This document shows positions 19,644 through 28,970 of a DNA stretch of 64,000 nt, piece after piece. Made by a program: the position numbers and the translations under genes. The notes beneath the pieces are model-generated. The model did no database searches and was not told where the DNA came from. It saw only the letters and a program-made list of their open reading frames with translations. Origin of the DNA: Candidatus Accumulibacter similis (lineage in GTDB: Bacteria > Pseudomonadota > Gammaproteobacteria > Burkholderiales > Rhodocyclaceae); the NCBI GenBank assembly GCA_013347225.1, contig CP054595.1, forward strand, positions 3,096,415 to 3,160,414. Reading direction: 5' to 3'. Position 1 is the stretch's first letter. Each line of letters starts with the position of its first letter.

Positions 19644-19955
19644 TCACGGCTGCCCGAGGTAGGTCCACAGGTAGCTGACCACGCGACCGCCGCCGGCGTC
19701 GAAGGAACGCGTGCCGTCGAGGTTGAAGCTGCTGCCGAAACCGACGCTGCGCGGCGCCGAGAGGACGGCGGTCGGATTCTGCGAATCGGCGACGATGACG
19801 ACGACCTCGTCCGGTATCGAGCTGTTGCCCGAGTCATCGACCACCACCAGGCGAAAGCTGTGGCGACCAAGCGGCAGCGGGTTGCTCGGTGAAATCGTGA
19901 CCTCGACCGTCGGGGTGTCGGTCTTGACTTCTGTGTTGATGATGAAATCGGCCAT
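19644..19955 (-). CDS. Small beta protein with reversed PKD halves
   Basis: 103 residues from ATG 19955, with AGGAG upstream. Residues about 20-54 (PLGRHSFRLVVVDDSGNSS and following) match the second half of a PKD fold. The C-terminal 40 residues (GSSFNLDGTRSFDAGGGR, then SYLWTYLG) match the first half. The order is therefore permuted relative to a normal PKD domain. The C-terminal stretch closely resembles the last 38 residues of the upstream tail protein, and the N-terminal stretch resembles the start of the downstream gene. Probably a structural linker in the eCIS baseplate or fibre region. Confidence 0.75.
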   Translation of the reverse strand: MADFIINTEVKTDTPTVEVTISPSNPLPLGRHSFRLVVVDDSGNSSIPDEVVVIVADSQNPTAVLSAPRSVGFGSSFNLDGTRSFDAGGGRVVSYLWTYLGQP

Positions 19956-19998
19956 GTCGGGCTCCTGGGGTGAGGTTGAGGTACGGCGATCCGGGTGC

Positions 19999-22698
19999 CT
20001 ACTCGGTGAGGCGCCAGCGATACTCTGTGATCCGTCGGCCGGGCGCCGCCGTCGAGCCACCGCCGTCGAGAACGAAGGAACTGCCGTGCGGGACAGTCAT
20101 GTCCGGTCCGGCGGCGGCCACCGGTCGCGCGGCAGCGGGTCCGGCAAGCTCGCCGGTGGCACCGGACAGCCGCGGATCGAGGCTGCCGACACCGAGAACG
20201 CGATCGCCGTTGCCGAGGCTGCTGATCCCGGCCCGTGCCGGCACACGCTGCGGCGGCGGGCCAAGGTAGGTGTCGACGCCGACCAGGCTGGCGATGCCGA
20301 GCAGCAGCGGCCAGGTGGCCGATGCCACCTGCACCTCGACGTGCGCCGGCGACTCGAGCTCGACGATGCGGCGGATCAGGCCGAGATCCTGTGCCTCGAC
20401 CGTCTGGTGGACCAGCACCAGGACACGGTACGCAAGCTGGTCGTAAAAGGCGAGAACCGCTTCCTGCTCGGCCAGCGAGCCGACCTCGGCGCGGAACAGC
20501 GACAGCAGCTCGACGCGCTCCGCCTCGCCAAGGACCAGCGTGTCGCCGACCACCGAATTGCCGCTGATGACCAACCCGGGCAGCAGCGGATCATCGGCGA
20601 CCTCGAGGTTCACGCCGAGCAACGTGCTCATCAGGCGGCGCATGCGAAAGCCCTCGAGGACAACGATCTCGCCGCCGCGCACACCGCCGTCACTGGCGAT
20701 GTCGAGCGCCAGCCGCAAGCCGCGGCGGGTGCCGTGATGACGCGCCAGCTCGCTCGCCCGCGCCAGCCATTCACGCCGCCGCGCTGGCGGCAGCGCCGCA
20801 TCGAAGGCCAAACCCATCCAGCCGGCGAGCCACTCGAGCGAGCCCTCCGGCACCACCGCCGGATCGCTGCACAGGTGTGCGGCCGCGACACGGTCCTCGA
20901 GTGCCGTCAGGACACCCTCGACATTGCCCAGCAGACGCTCGAGAAAGTCCGCCGGCGTCGCCTGCGGCCGGTAGGCGACGATCGCCGCCGCCTCGCGGCG
21001 CAGCGTCCAGCTCGCCGGACCATCGCGCAGCTGCCAGAGGCTGGCGGCGGCGACGACCTCCACGCGCGCCGCCTCGCCCAGCGCCAGCGCAGCGCGCAGG
21101 GCGGCGGGAAGCGCCGCCGCATCGAGGTCGGCGGCGAGCAGCGTGTCGAAGCTCGCCACCTGCAGCCCGGGAAGCTCGGCTGCCGTGCCGTACTCGGTTT
21201 CGCGGTAGAGCCGCGGCAGGTAATGGTCGCGGTACGAGAAGCGCGAAGCGTAGGCGCGCAGTGCCGCCAGTTCCGGCGAGTCGCGTCCATCGCCATGCAG
21301 TTCGACCCGCAGCCACAGGTAGCGGCCGGACAGCGCCCGCACCCGCCGCTGCGCACACTGGACGAGCACCGTCCACAGTCCGGCGCGCCCGGCCTGCGGG
21401 GCGCCCCAGGCGCCGAGTCCCGGATGACCGGGCAATTCGGATGGCTGCCGCTCCCACGCGGCGTGCGGCAGCGGCCCGCCGGGCAGCGCCTCTGCCGCCA
21501 CCTCGCCGAAGACGTGCGGATGCCAATCGACCGCCGTCGTCGGGCTCGGTTCGGCGGTTGCCGCCAGCCAGACGACGAGGCCGCAACCCGCCGGCAGTCG
21601 CACCTCGGCGAACAGCCGGTGCCAGACGGTCTGTTGATCGCCGCTGTCGAGCAGGTGCAGGTCGACGGCGGAGAAGTTCGCCGCCTCGCCGCGCCGCGCC
21701 AGATTCGCGACCGACAACCGGTGCAGCGGCTCGACACCGCCACCCTGCAGCGGGTAGCGTGGCGGGTCGTCGAGGCGGTGGGCAAAAGCGGCCTCGTCGG
21801 CATCGGCGGCCAGCGGATAGATGTCGCCAGTCGGGTTGAGGACGCTGCCGGCGACCGGTGTCGGCTCCGGCACCCACACCGGCACGTCGCGCCGGCCCGG
21901 CAGCCGCACCGCCACGCGGCCGTCGGCGAGCCAGTCGATGGCATAGGCGAACGCCGCCCCGGCCAGCGTCTGCGCCGCACCGAGGGTGCCAAGCCGCGGG
22001 TCGAGCAGGCGCAGGCGGCTCTCGCCGTCGCCGACCCAGGAAAGGATGACGAGCGTGCCGTCGACAGCGGCGGCGAAGGCCTGCGGCCGCTCGCCGACCG
22101 GCCACGCCACGCCGTCGAGCAGGGTCAGGGCTGGCGGCGCCGGGTTCTCCGGTTGCGGCCGAAAGGTCGTCGTCGCATAGTCCGCCGCCGGTCGCTCCGG
22201 CTGCACGCAGCCGGTGAGCCGGCCGATGCGGCCGCTCGCGCGCTCGAGCAGCCAGACGCCGCCGCCCGCCGCAGCGGCGATCCGCCAAGGCTGGAAGCCG
22301 GGCGTCGGCAGTACGACGTCGCGCCAGCGGCCGCGCAGGTCGTGCAGCAGCAGGCGCTCGCCGAGCGCGACGTAGAGCACATCGTCGGCACCGGCGGCGA
22401 AGTCCTGCGGCCGCTCGCCGAGCACCAGCATGGTCGCCGCATCCGGCAGGTGGCTGCGCGCGACGATCGCCATCGCCGTCTCGTCCCAGTGCGCGCTGGC
22501 GCCGTGCCGGTCGACTGCGCGCGGCAGACGTTCGAGCGCTGCGGCGGCGATCGTTGCCGCATCGGTGACGCCTGCGCCCAGGCTGCGCTCGCTCGCCAGC
22601 CGCAACGCACGGCAGCCGAGGCGATAATCGACGTGACTGCGCCCCGGCCAGTGCCGGTGGTCGGCCAGCAACCAGAAGCGCTGTCCGTTGGCGTCCAT
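19999..22698 (-). CDS. Tail-protein-I-like eCIS baseplate protein with N-terminal propeller
   Basis: 899 residues; ATG 22698 overlaps the previous stop by one base (TGATG). The N-terminal ~330 residues have repeated WLLADHRHW/LVILSWVGDGESRL-type blades suggesting a beta-propeller. Residues about 610-760 carry the phage tail I-like domain (PEGSLEWLAGWMGLAFD, then RGLRLALDIA), the type seen in the Afp12 position. The end (AGPDMTVPHGSSFVLDGGGS, then EYRWRLTE) is the first half of a PKD domain, cut off after its Y-x-W strand. It likely links baseplate wedges to an external appendage. Confidence 0.85.
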   Translation of the reverse strand: MDANGQRFWLLADHRHWPGRSHVDYRLGCRALRLASERSLGAGVTDAATIAAAALERLPRAVDRHGASAHWDETAMAIVARSHLPDAATMLVLGERPQDFAAGADDVLYVALGERLLLHDLRGRWRDVVLPTPGFQPWRIAAAAGGGVWLLERASGRIGRLTGCVQPERPAADYATTTFRPQPENPAPPALTLLDGVAWPVGERPQAFAAAVDGTLVILSWVGDGESRLRLLDPRLGTLGAAQTLAGAAFAYAIDWLADGRVAVRLPGRRDVPVWVPEPTPVAGSVLNPTGDIYPLAADADEAAFAHRLDDPPRYPLQGGGVEPLHRLSVANLARRGEAANFSAVDLHLLDSGDQQTVWHRLFAEVRLPAGCGLVVWLAATAEPSPTTAVDWHPHVFGEVAAEALPGGPLPHAAWERQPSELPGHPGLGAWGAPQAGRAGLWTVLVQCAQRRVRALSGRYLWLRVELHGDGRDSPELAALRAYASRFSYRDHYLPRLYRETEYGTAAELPGLQVASFDTLLAADLDAAALPAALRAALALGEAARVEVVAAASLWQLRDGPASWTLRREAAAIVAYRPQATPADFLERLLGNVEGVLTALEDRVAAAHLCSDPAVVPEGSLEWLAGWMGLAFDAALPPARRREWLARASELARHHGTRRGLRLALDIASDGGVRGGEIVVLEGFRMRRLMSTLLGVNLEVADDPLLPGLVISGNSVVGDTLVLGEAERVELLSLFRAEVGSLAEQEAVLAFYDQLAYRVLVLVHQTVEAQDLGLIRRIVELESPAHVEVQVASATWPLLLGIASLVGVDTYLGPPPQRVPARAGISSLGNGDRVLGVGSLDPRLSGATGELAGPAAARPVAAAGPDMTVPHGSSFVLDGGGSTAAPGRRITEYRWRLTE

Positions 22699-25004
22699 CA
22701 GCACACCTCGGGAACGACCGGCACCGCCACGGCGCTCTCGTCGGCGAAGGGATTCGCCGTCGCCGACAGGTTGGCGGGCGCGCCGCCGCCAGCCGCCGCG
22801 TTGTCGACCGCGACGACGCTCAGCAACTCGGGCAACTGCCACGCCGTCAACGGCAGCGCCTGGCTGCCGTCGGCGGTGTTGCGGTTGAGCAGCCGCCATT
22901 CGCCGCGACCATCGATCTCGGCCCGTTCGAAGAGGTTGATGCCGCCGACTTCGGCGACACCGGCGACGCGCGACACCTCGACCTCGAGCTCGCGCTCGCG
23001 CACCATGCGCCCGAGCGGCCAGCCGCTGCCGCCAGCGCCATACGGTGGCAGCGGCCACAGCAGTCGGCGCAGGGCCTCGCGCACTTCGAACAGCACCTCC
23101 TCACGACCGAAGCCGTCGCGGATCGTCACCCCGACCGCGACACCCAGCGGCACGTATTCGCAACCGATGACGTAGAGTTCGGTGGCGAGCGGCGTGCGCA
23201 GCGACAGGTGGGCATGCACGCGCTCGATGAACGGGCGGTCGGGGCGCGGGTTCGGCGCCTTGCCGAAGGGCCGCGCCGGCAGGACCATGACGCTGACGAC
23301 GCCGGCGACGCCGAAGCGCCGTTCGCGCGGCTTGAAGCGCGGCATCACCTCGACGCGCGCGACGTCGGTCCCCGGCACCTCCTGCGCCAGGCGGCGGTAG
23401 TCGTCGGCGGTGACCGCCCGCTCGCCATGGCGCAACAGCGACGGGATGCGCTGTTCGGCCCGTGCCAGCGTTTCGGCGTCTTCGCCGCCCTCGCTGGCGA
23501 GCGGCTGCAGGACCTTGATCGCCGGCAGCGACCGCTGCGTGCCGACGAGGCGCGCCGTCGTCACCTCGCTCAGGCTCGCCGGCGGCAGGTTGCCGGCGCG
23601 GCCGCCACCGAAGCGGCCATGCGCGAGACGGACCCGCATCTGCCGTTCGGGGACGCGGCCGCGCACGCCGTCGCCAAAACGCAGGCTGCCGGCTTCCGCA
23701 TCGACTTCGAACACGGTCGCCTCGCGCGCCACCACCGGGTCAGCAGCGATCGCGGCGAGATCATCGACGCGCTGCCACGGCTGGTAGCCGCGGCCCGGCT
23801 CCTCGACCTGGATCTGCAGCGTGTCGACATCGACCGACCCGGTCGGCAGCCGGAAGACCTGGTCGGCGGCACCCGTGGACACACCGAGCACGCGGCCGTC
23901 GATCGTGCTCCGCTGATCGACGGCGACGGCATTGACGCCGACCCAGGCAAGCCTGAGGCTGGCGACGCCGCTGCCGGGCTGCGGCCGCAGGCGCAGCCAG
24001 CCGACGAGACGTGCCGCCTTCTCGGGATCGTCGATGCGCGGCGGATTGTCGCCGACACCGGCGCGCGGGTTCTCGCCGACGTCGTTGGCGGGTGCCCAGA
24101 TCAGCGACTCGTCGGGCATCGGCAGGCGCAGCACCCCCGGCCGCGTCAGTCCCGCGGTCGTGTCGCCGGCCTCGCCGGACAGCGGCTCGACGCTCAGGTA
24201 ATCGGCGTTGATGCCGTCGGCAGCGCGCGTCACCACCTCCCACAGCACCGGCACGCGGGCACGCGGCCCGACTTCCTCGAACAGCGCCGGCGCGGCGATG
24301 GCCGGCACGACGCCGATCGACAACAGCGCCGTCGCACCGCTGTCGCCGCCGCCGAGCGCCGCCCGGGCGGCGGTGTTGGTCGCCGCCTGCTGCTCCGGAC
24401 GCTGCGCGACCGGCGCCAGCAGCGCCAGCCACAGGGCGCGGTCGACGCTCGCGGCAAAGACATCGACGCCGTCGCCGCTTGCCGCCTGGCCGCCGACGAA
24501 GAGCGGCGTCGCCAAGTAACCCTTGGCGACGGTGTCGATGCGGTGCACCTTCTGCAGGCCGGCGATCACCGCCTCCAGGCGCGCCGCCTCGCCGTCTGCC
24601 AGCGGCTGCTTGTACCAGGCCTCGGCGACCACCGGCAGCAGGGTCGTCTCGGCCAGCGTCTCGAAAGGCAGCGGCGCCTTGATGCGGGCGCCTGCAGCGA
24701 GGGTCAGCGCGCTCAGTTCGCTCGGCTGCGCGAACGCCAGGCTGACGATCGTTGCGGCCGGCCGCGCCGGCCGCAGACCCTGGCCGAGGAGCTTGAGGAA
24801 CACCAGCCGCTGCCGCTCGGGAATGAGGTTGACGCGATACAGCAGCGCATCGCCGAGCCAGGCGAACAGCTCGAGCAGCGTGCGGCCGGGATCGCCGAGG
24901 CGCGGGTTGGTCCACTCCGGCGTGTGCGCCGGGATGCGTGCCAGCAGATCCTCGAGCAGATCGTCGAAGCTGCGGTCGTCGAGACGGGGTGGCAGGATCG
25001 GCAT
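22698..25004 (-). CDS. Baseplate J / gp6-like wedge protein (Afp11/Pvc11-like)
   Basis: 768 residues; ATG 25004 in a one-base TGATG overlap with the gp25-like gene. The N-terminus PPRLDDRSFDDLLEDLLARI and LLELFAWLGDALLYRVNLIPE are typical of baseplate J/gp47/gp6 proteins, and the later ITADDYRRLAQEVPGTDVARV-like segment (here AVTADDYRRLAQEVPG) with LRTPLATELYVI supports it. In contractile tails this protein forms the baseplate wedge that transmits the trigger to the sheath. It sits directly after its usual partner gp25. Confidence 0.92.
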   Translation of the reverse strand: MPILPPRLDDRSFDDLLEDLLARIPAHTPEWTNPRLGDPGRTLLELFAWLGDALLYRVNLIPERQRLVFLKLLGQGLRPARPAATIVSLAFAQPSELSALTLAAGARIKAPLPFETLAETTLLPVVAEAWYKQPLADGEAARLEAVIAGLQKVHRIDTVAKGYLATPLFVGGQAASGDGVDVFAASVDRALWLALLAPVAQRPEQQAATNTAARAALGGGDSGATALLSIGVVPAIAAPALFEEVGPRARVPVLWEVVTRAADGINADYLSVEPLSGEAGDTTAGLTRPGVLRLPMPDESLIWAPANDVGENPRAGVGDNPPRIDDPEKAARLVGWLRLRPQPGSGVASLRLAWVGVNAVAVDQRSTIDGRVLGVSTGAADQVFRLPTGSVDVDTLQIQVEEPGRGYQPWQRVDDLAAIAADPVVAREATVFEVDAEAGSLRFGDGVRGRVPERQMRVRLAHGRFGGGRAGNLPPASLSEVTTARLVGTQRSLPAIKVLQPLASEGGEDAETLARAEQRIPSLLRHGERAVTADDYRRLAQEVPGTDVARVEVMPRFKPRERRFGVAGVVSVMVLPARPFGKAPNPRPDRPFIERVHAHLSLRTPLATELYVIGCEYVPLGVAVGVTIRDGFGREEVLFEVREALRRLLWPLPPYGAGGSGWPLGRMVRERELEVEVSRVAGVAEVGGINLFERAEIDGRGEWRLLNRNTADGSQALPLTAWQLPELLSVVAVDNAAAGGGAPANLSATANPFADESAVAVPVVPEVC

Positions 25005-25405
25005 CAGCCCTCCTCCAGGCGAACGGTGACGGCCAGCGCCCCGGGCGTGCCGGAGCGTGCCAGTCGATAGGCGATCTCCAGCCGCAGGTCGGCGGGCTGC
25101 AGGGGTACTTCGAAGACCTCGACCCGATCGAGCAGGATGCGGCGCTCCCAGCGACCGAGCGAGTCCATCACCCAGTCGCGGATCTGGCGCCGCGTCGCCA
25201 GGTTGTTCGGTGCGTGCAGCAGGCGGTCGAGCCCGGCACCGAATTCCGGGCGCATCAGCTGCTCGCCCGGTCGGGTACTCAGAATGACGCGGATCGACTG
25301 GCGCACGCTGGCTTCCAGATCGGGCCAGTCGAGGCGTCCATGCTCGTCCGGCAGCGGGAACAGCGGCCAGCCGAGCAGCGGACGCGGCATCCGGTTGCTG
25401 TCCAT
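25004..25405 (-). CDS. gp25/GPW-like baseplate protein (Afp9/Pvc9-like)
   Basis: 133 residues. ATG 25405 (one-base overlap) is preferred over the GTG at 25408 because GGAGGTGAG sits just upstream. Contains the family pattern SVRQSIRVILSTRPGEQLM followed by PEFGAGLDRLLHAP, then REI-type helix and the RVEVFEVPL strand. gp25 nucleates sheath polymerisation at the baseplate. Length is normal for the family. Confidence 0.93.
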   Translation of the reverse strand: MDSNRMPRPLLGWPLFPLPDEHGRLDWPDLEASVRQSIRVILSTRPGEQLMRPEFGAGLDRLLHAPNNLATRRQIRDWVMDSLGRWERRILLDRVEVFEVPLQPADLRLEIAYRLARSGTPGALAVTVRLEEG

Positions 25406-27186
25406 CACTCACCTCCTCCCTTTTTCGGGAACGGAATGCAAATCTTGATGAACATCATCCAGCGGAAGAAGAGGTCGAACAGCGAGAGGAAGATGTTCAG
25501 CACGATGAAGGCGCAGATGGTGATGATCGGAATGTTGAAGCTGCAGATCCAGCCCAGTTTGAGGCCGCTGTCGGCCGGCTTCTTGCCCTCCATGAGATCG
25601 AGCGGATCGCCCGCGAGCAGGCTCTGCAGCGAAGCCGGCACGGTGAATGCGATGTTGGGCACGAGCTTCTTCAACATCTCGCGGTCGCTCGGGTCGGGCA
25701 GCGGCACCTGTACCGGCGGTGCGCCACCGCCCTCGTACCACGGCGCGATGACGAACGCCGGGCTGTAGTCGCTCCAGACCGTGCGTTCCGGGCAATGCCC
25801 TTCGGGCTTCAGGCGAACGAAGGCGCGCAGGACGTAGCGGGCTTCCGGGTCGTCGAAGCGGCCGGCGACTCCCGACACGGCATCGAAGCGCCGCTGCAGG
25901 CAGGCCGACAGTGCAGTCGCCAGCGCCGCGCTGGTCGGGTTGTCGAGTGCCGGCCAGGCGGCCGGAACCGTCGGCGCCGGCGAGATCGACTCGCCGTCGA
26001 GCAGGATGCGGCTCGCCGCCGCGAGAAAATCCCCCGCCGGCGTGCTGCCCGGGGCCGGCTTGCCGTCGGCGTCGGCGAGCGGCAGGCCGATGCCGTTCAG
26101 CAGCGCCAGCAGCGCGTCGGCCTCGGCATTGTCGCCAAACGCGTCGAATTCCACCGCCAACTGGCGCAGCAGCAGCAGCAGGCGTTTCATGCTGCTCTGG
26201 TCGCTGTCCGACGGATTGCCGGCGATCGCCGCCAGGTCCGGCGTCAGCGAGTGCCCGGGGCGCGGCAGGCTGTCGGCGAGACCGCGCAGCGGGCCGACCA
26301 GATGCGCCTTGAAGTCGGCGCTGGCCGGCCCGAAGGCCTGCTCGTCGAACAGCGGTGCACCGCCCTCGGCCCTCTCGCTGCTGGTGGTCGGCACCAGGCC
26401 GTAGAACAGCGTCGCGCCGGCAGCCTCGCAGACGTCGGGCGGAGCGAGGAACATCGGCACCACCGCCTCGTCGAGCAGCGCATCCGCCTGCGCTGCGAGC
26501 AGCAGGCGCACCTCATCGTCGAGCACCGGCTGGCCGGTGGTCGGCCGGCTCAGGCGACGCAGCGCGTCGGGGTCGTGCCGGTTGCCGCTGGCTGCGCCGT
26601 CGGCCGTGGCGGCGATGCGCGCCCAGCCCTTGAGGCTGTCGCCGGCACGCATCCAGCCCTGCTTCAGCTCGCGCCCGGCGGCGTCGCGCAGCAGGCGACG
26701 GATCACCAGGCCGGCACCATCGACGCGTTGCGGATCGATGCGCGGCTGACCCGGCGTGTCGCAGCGCGCTTCCATCACCGCCAGGTGGAACTGGCGCTGG
26801 ATCGGCTGGAACAGCTTCAGCACCGGCTCGCCCGTCGCCGCGCTGCGGACGCCTGCGAGCAGCGTCTGCGCAGGCGGCTGGCTACCGCCTGCCGGCACGG
26901 GCGCGACCCGGCCACCGGCGAGCCCCAGCTTGGCGCTCGCACGGCGCAGCCGGTTGAACAGTTCGCGACCGCTCGTCAGCCTGCCGGACGGCCGCGAGTC
27001 GATGCCGCTGGCGACGCTGGCGGCGCGCGCCAGGCTGGCGCGCAGTGCGACGCGCCCGCCGGCATCGCGCAGGCCAGCCAGTACCGCTGCGATGAAGTCA
27101 TCGTCGCTGCGCTGCAGGATGGCCGGCGCGCCGCCGTCGGCGAGGTCTCGCGGCGCCGACAGGATCACCTCGTGATGCTTCACCAT
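25405..27186 (-). CDS. eCIS protein with C-terminal membrane hairpin, CisA-like candidate
   Basis: 593 residues; ATG 27186 overlaps the needle gene by 7 bp. The first 540 residues are soluble-looking, helical and partly low complexity. The last 50 (about 545-582) are strongly hydrophobic: GWICSFNIPIITICAFIVLN, then two helices separated by a short polar turn, ending in a lysine-rich KICIPFPKK tail. A membrane-anchored protein is unusual for a released eCIS. Known: Streptomyces CIS clusters encode CisA, a protein with a C-terminal membrane segment that links the particle to the membrane. Inferred: this is a functional analogue or homologue, which would mean the particle docks from inside the producing cell. 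Confidence 0.75.
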   Translation of the reverse strand: MVKHHEVILSAPRDLADGGAPAILQRSDDDFIAAVLAGLRDAGGRVALRASLARAASVASGIDSRPSGRLTSGRELFNRLRRASAKLGLAGGRVAPVPAGGSQPPAQTLLAGVRSAATGEPVLKLFQPIQRQFHLAVMEARCDTPGQPRIDPQRVDGAGLVIRRLLRDAAGRELKQGWMRAGDSLKGWARIAATADGAASGNRHDPDALRRLSRPTTGQPVLDDEVRLLLAAQADALLDEAVVPMFLAPPDVCEAAGATLFYGLVPTTSSERAEGGAPLFDEQAFGPASADFKAHLVGPLRGLADSLPRPGHSLTPDLAAIAGNPSDSDQSSMKRLLLLLRQLAVEFDAFGDNAEADALLALLNGIGLPLADADGKPAPGSTPAGDFLAAASRILLDGESISPAPTVPAAWPALDNPTSAALATALSACLQRRFDAVSGVAGRFDDPEARYVLRAFVRLKPEGHCPERTVWSDYSPAFVIAPWYEGGGAPPVQVPLPDPSDREMLKKLVPNIAFTVPASLQSLLAGDPLDLMEGKKPADSGLKLGWICSFNIPIITICAFIVLNIFLSLFDLFFRWMMFIKICIPFPKKGGGE

Positions 27187-27866
27187 ATGTTCCCCGCTCC
27201 GGGTGTGTAGCTGGTGGAAATGACCGAGGTCGCCTGCAGCACCTCGCACTTGACGATGCCGGAGAACTTGGCGAGCGCGGCATCGACCGTCACCATGCCG
27301 GCGCTGACCTTGACCTGCGGCGCGTCGACCTTGACCTCGGCGCTGGCGGTGATGCTGATCCGCGCCGCCTCCATCACCACCTTGTTGCCGTTCGAGTCCT
27401 CGAGCGTGATCTTGCCGGGCCCGTCCGAGAGGGTGAATTTCTGCCCACCGGGCGTCTCGAGTTGCAGCTTTTCCTGACCCTGCTGGTCGTCGAGGGTGAT
27501 CGTGACGCCATTCTTCGAGCGGATGCGCTTGTAGCGATTGCCCTCGTCGCCGAGATCCGCCGGCGGCGCGCTGCTGCCGTTCCACAGCCCGCCGAGCACC
27601 AGCGGATGGCGCGCGTCGCCCTGCACGAAGACCACCAGCACCTCGTCATCGACGTCCGGCATGAGGAAGGCACCGCGGTCGGCGCCGGCAAAGGGACAGA
27701 CGACCCGCGCCCAGAGCGGCGCGTCCTGCCCCTCGACGCCGTCGAAGGCGAGCAGTCGGACCTGCACCCGGTTGCGCCGCTCGGGGTCGGAGAGATCGAC
27801 GACGCGCGCCAGCTGCGCCCCGTTGAGCCAGCCAGCGGCAGGCTGGAAATGGCAGGCGCGGTCCAT
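27180..27866 (-). CDS. Spike needle, gp5/VgrG OB-fold and beta-helix (Pvc8 C-half)
   Basis: 228 residues; ATG 27866 in a one-base overlap with the hub gene. Residues about 15-100 are the OB-fold of gp5/VgrG proteins (RNRVQVRLLAF, WARVVCPFAGADRGAFLMPD, GDARHPLVLGGLWNG). Residues 110-228 are repeated short strands (LQLETPGGQKFTLSDGPG, ITLEDSNGNKVVMEAARI) that build the trimeric beta-helix needle. It closes the tube and pierces the target envelope. No PAAR domain follows. Confidence 0.9.
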   Translation of the reverse strand: MDRACHFQPAAGWLNGAQLARVVDLSDPERRNRVQVRLLAFDGVEGQDAPLWARVVCPFAGADRGAFLMPDVDDEVLVVFVQGDARHPLVLGGLWNGSSAPPADLGDEGNRYKRIRSKNGVTITLDDQQGQEKLQLETPGGQKFTLSDGPGKITLEDSNGNKVVMEAARISITASAEVKVDAPQVKVSAGMVTVDAALAKFSGIVKCEVLQATSVISTSYTPGAGNIW

Positions 27867-28957
27867 CAGCCGTCTCCGAGCCAGGCGCACTCGCCGACGA
27901 ACTCGGTACGATAGCCGGCGTGCACGTCGTAGAGGTGGCGCGCCTCGACGACGTAGTAGCTGTTGTCCCAGCGACCAGAGAGGCCGCTGACGGTGACCGT
28001 CGTGCCGACCCGCAACTGCGCGTTGCCCTCGGCAACGCCGTCGAGACGGACGAAGCGCCGCGCCCGCTGATCGAATGCCGCCTCGGCCACCGCCTGCGCC
28101 TCGGCAGCGGTCGCCAGCGCCAGGTTGGCGATGTGCTCGTGGCGCGGCTCCAGCGCACGTCCGAGCCAGTCGGCGCCGCTGCTGCCACGGCCCGGCCCGC
28201 CATGCGCCAGACTGCTGGCCGCGCCGCTCACCGCGCTGCCGCCGACCGGATCCCAGCCGGCGGTGCTGACGCTCGTCACCTGCTGCGCCAGATCGGCCAC
28301 CACGCGCGCGCGCGCCAGCTGGCCGTGCAGTTCGAGGTTCAGTTCGCCGCGACGGACGTCGCCGCGCGCCGCCACCTGCAACTCGTCGCCGACGATCTGC
28401 AGATCGCCGTCGAAACGGCCGAGCAGGCGTCGCAGGAAGGCGAGATCACTCTCGTTGAGCTGCGCCCAGGTACCGATCGGAGTGCCCAGTCCCTGCACCG
28501 ACGGCCGCAGCCCCAGTTCGCTGGCGACCGCATTGACGACGTCAGCCGGCGACATGTCGCTGTAAACCTTGCTGCGGCGCGCCATGCGCGCCCGCCCGAG
28601 CGCGTCTTCGGCGAGCACCACCAGTTCCGGCGGGGCACCCTGCGCGAACTCCGCTTCGAGGCCGCTGACGACACCGCGGAAGAGTTCGCGCGGCTGGCTT
28701 TCGTCGCCGCTGTAGACCTCGATCGCCGTCCCGAGCGTCAGCCGCGAGCCGTCCTCGAAGGCGTGCTCGGCATTGCCACCGGTCGTGCTCGCCCAGTTCG
28801 AGAAACGCAGTTCGGCCCGCGTCATGCCACCCTCGGACTCCTCGATGCGCATGCCGATCAGCAGTTCGGAAACGCGCAGATCCTCCTGCCCGGCCAGCCG
28901 CAGGGTCGGCCGGGCACGATAGACGGCAGCGCGACTGACCGAGGTCTCGACCGGCAT
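27866..28957 (-). CDS. Spike hub, gp27/phage late control D-like (Pvc8 N-half)
   Basis: 363 residues. Resembles phage late control protein D/gp27: RPTLRLAGQEDLRVSELLIG, AVEVYSG-like strands (AIEVYSGDE), FRGVVSGLEAEF, and the WAQLNESDLAFLRRLLGRFD segment typical of VgrG heads. The C-terminus (RVGTTVTVSGLSGRWDNSYY, HLYDVHAGYRTEF) is the family end. In Afp and PVC hub and needle are one protein (Afp8/Pvc8); here they are separate genes. Located under the tube, it forms the trimeric base of the spike. Confidence 0.92.
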   Translation of the reverse strand: MPVETSVSRAAVYRARPTLRLAGQEDLRVSELLIGMRIEESEGGMTRAELRFSNWASTTGGNAEHAFEDGSRLTLGTAIEVYSGDESQPRELFRGVVSGLEAEFAQGAPPELVVLAEDALGRARMARRSKVYSDMSPADVVNAVASELGLRPSVQGLGTPIGTWAQLNESDLAFLRRLLGRFDGDLQIVGDELQVAARGDVRRGELNLELHGQLARARVVADLAQQVTSVSTAGWDPVGGSAVSGAASSLAHGGPGRGSSGADWLGRALEPRHEHIANLALATAAEAQAVAEAAFDQRARRFVRLDGVAEGNAQLRVGTTVTVSGLSGRWDNSYYVVEARHLYDVHAGYRTEFVGECAWLGDG

Positions 28958-28970
28958 CGCGATCGGCCCC

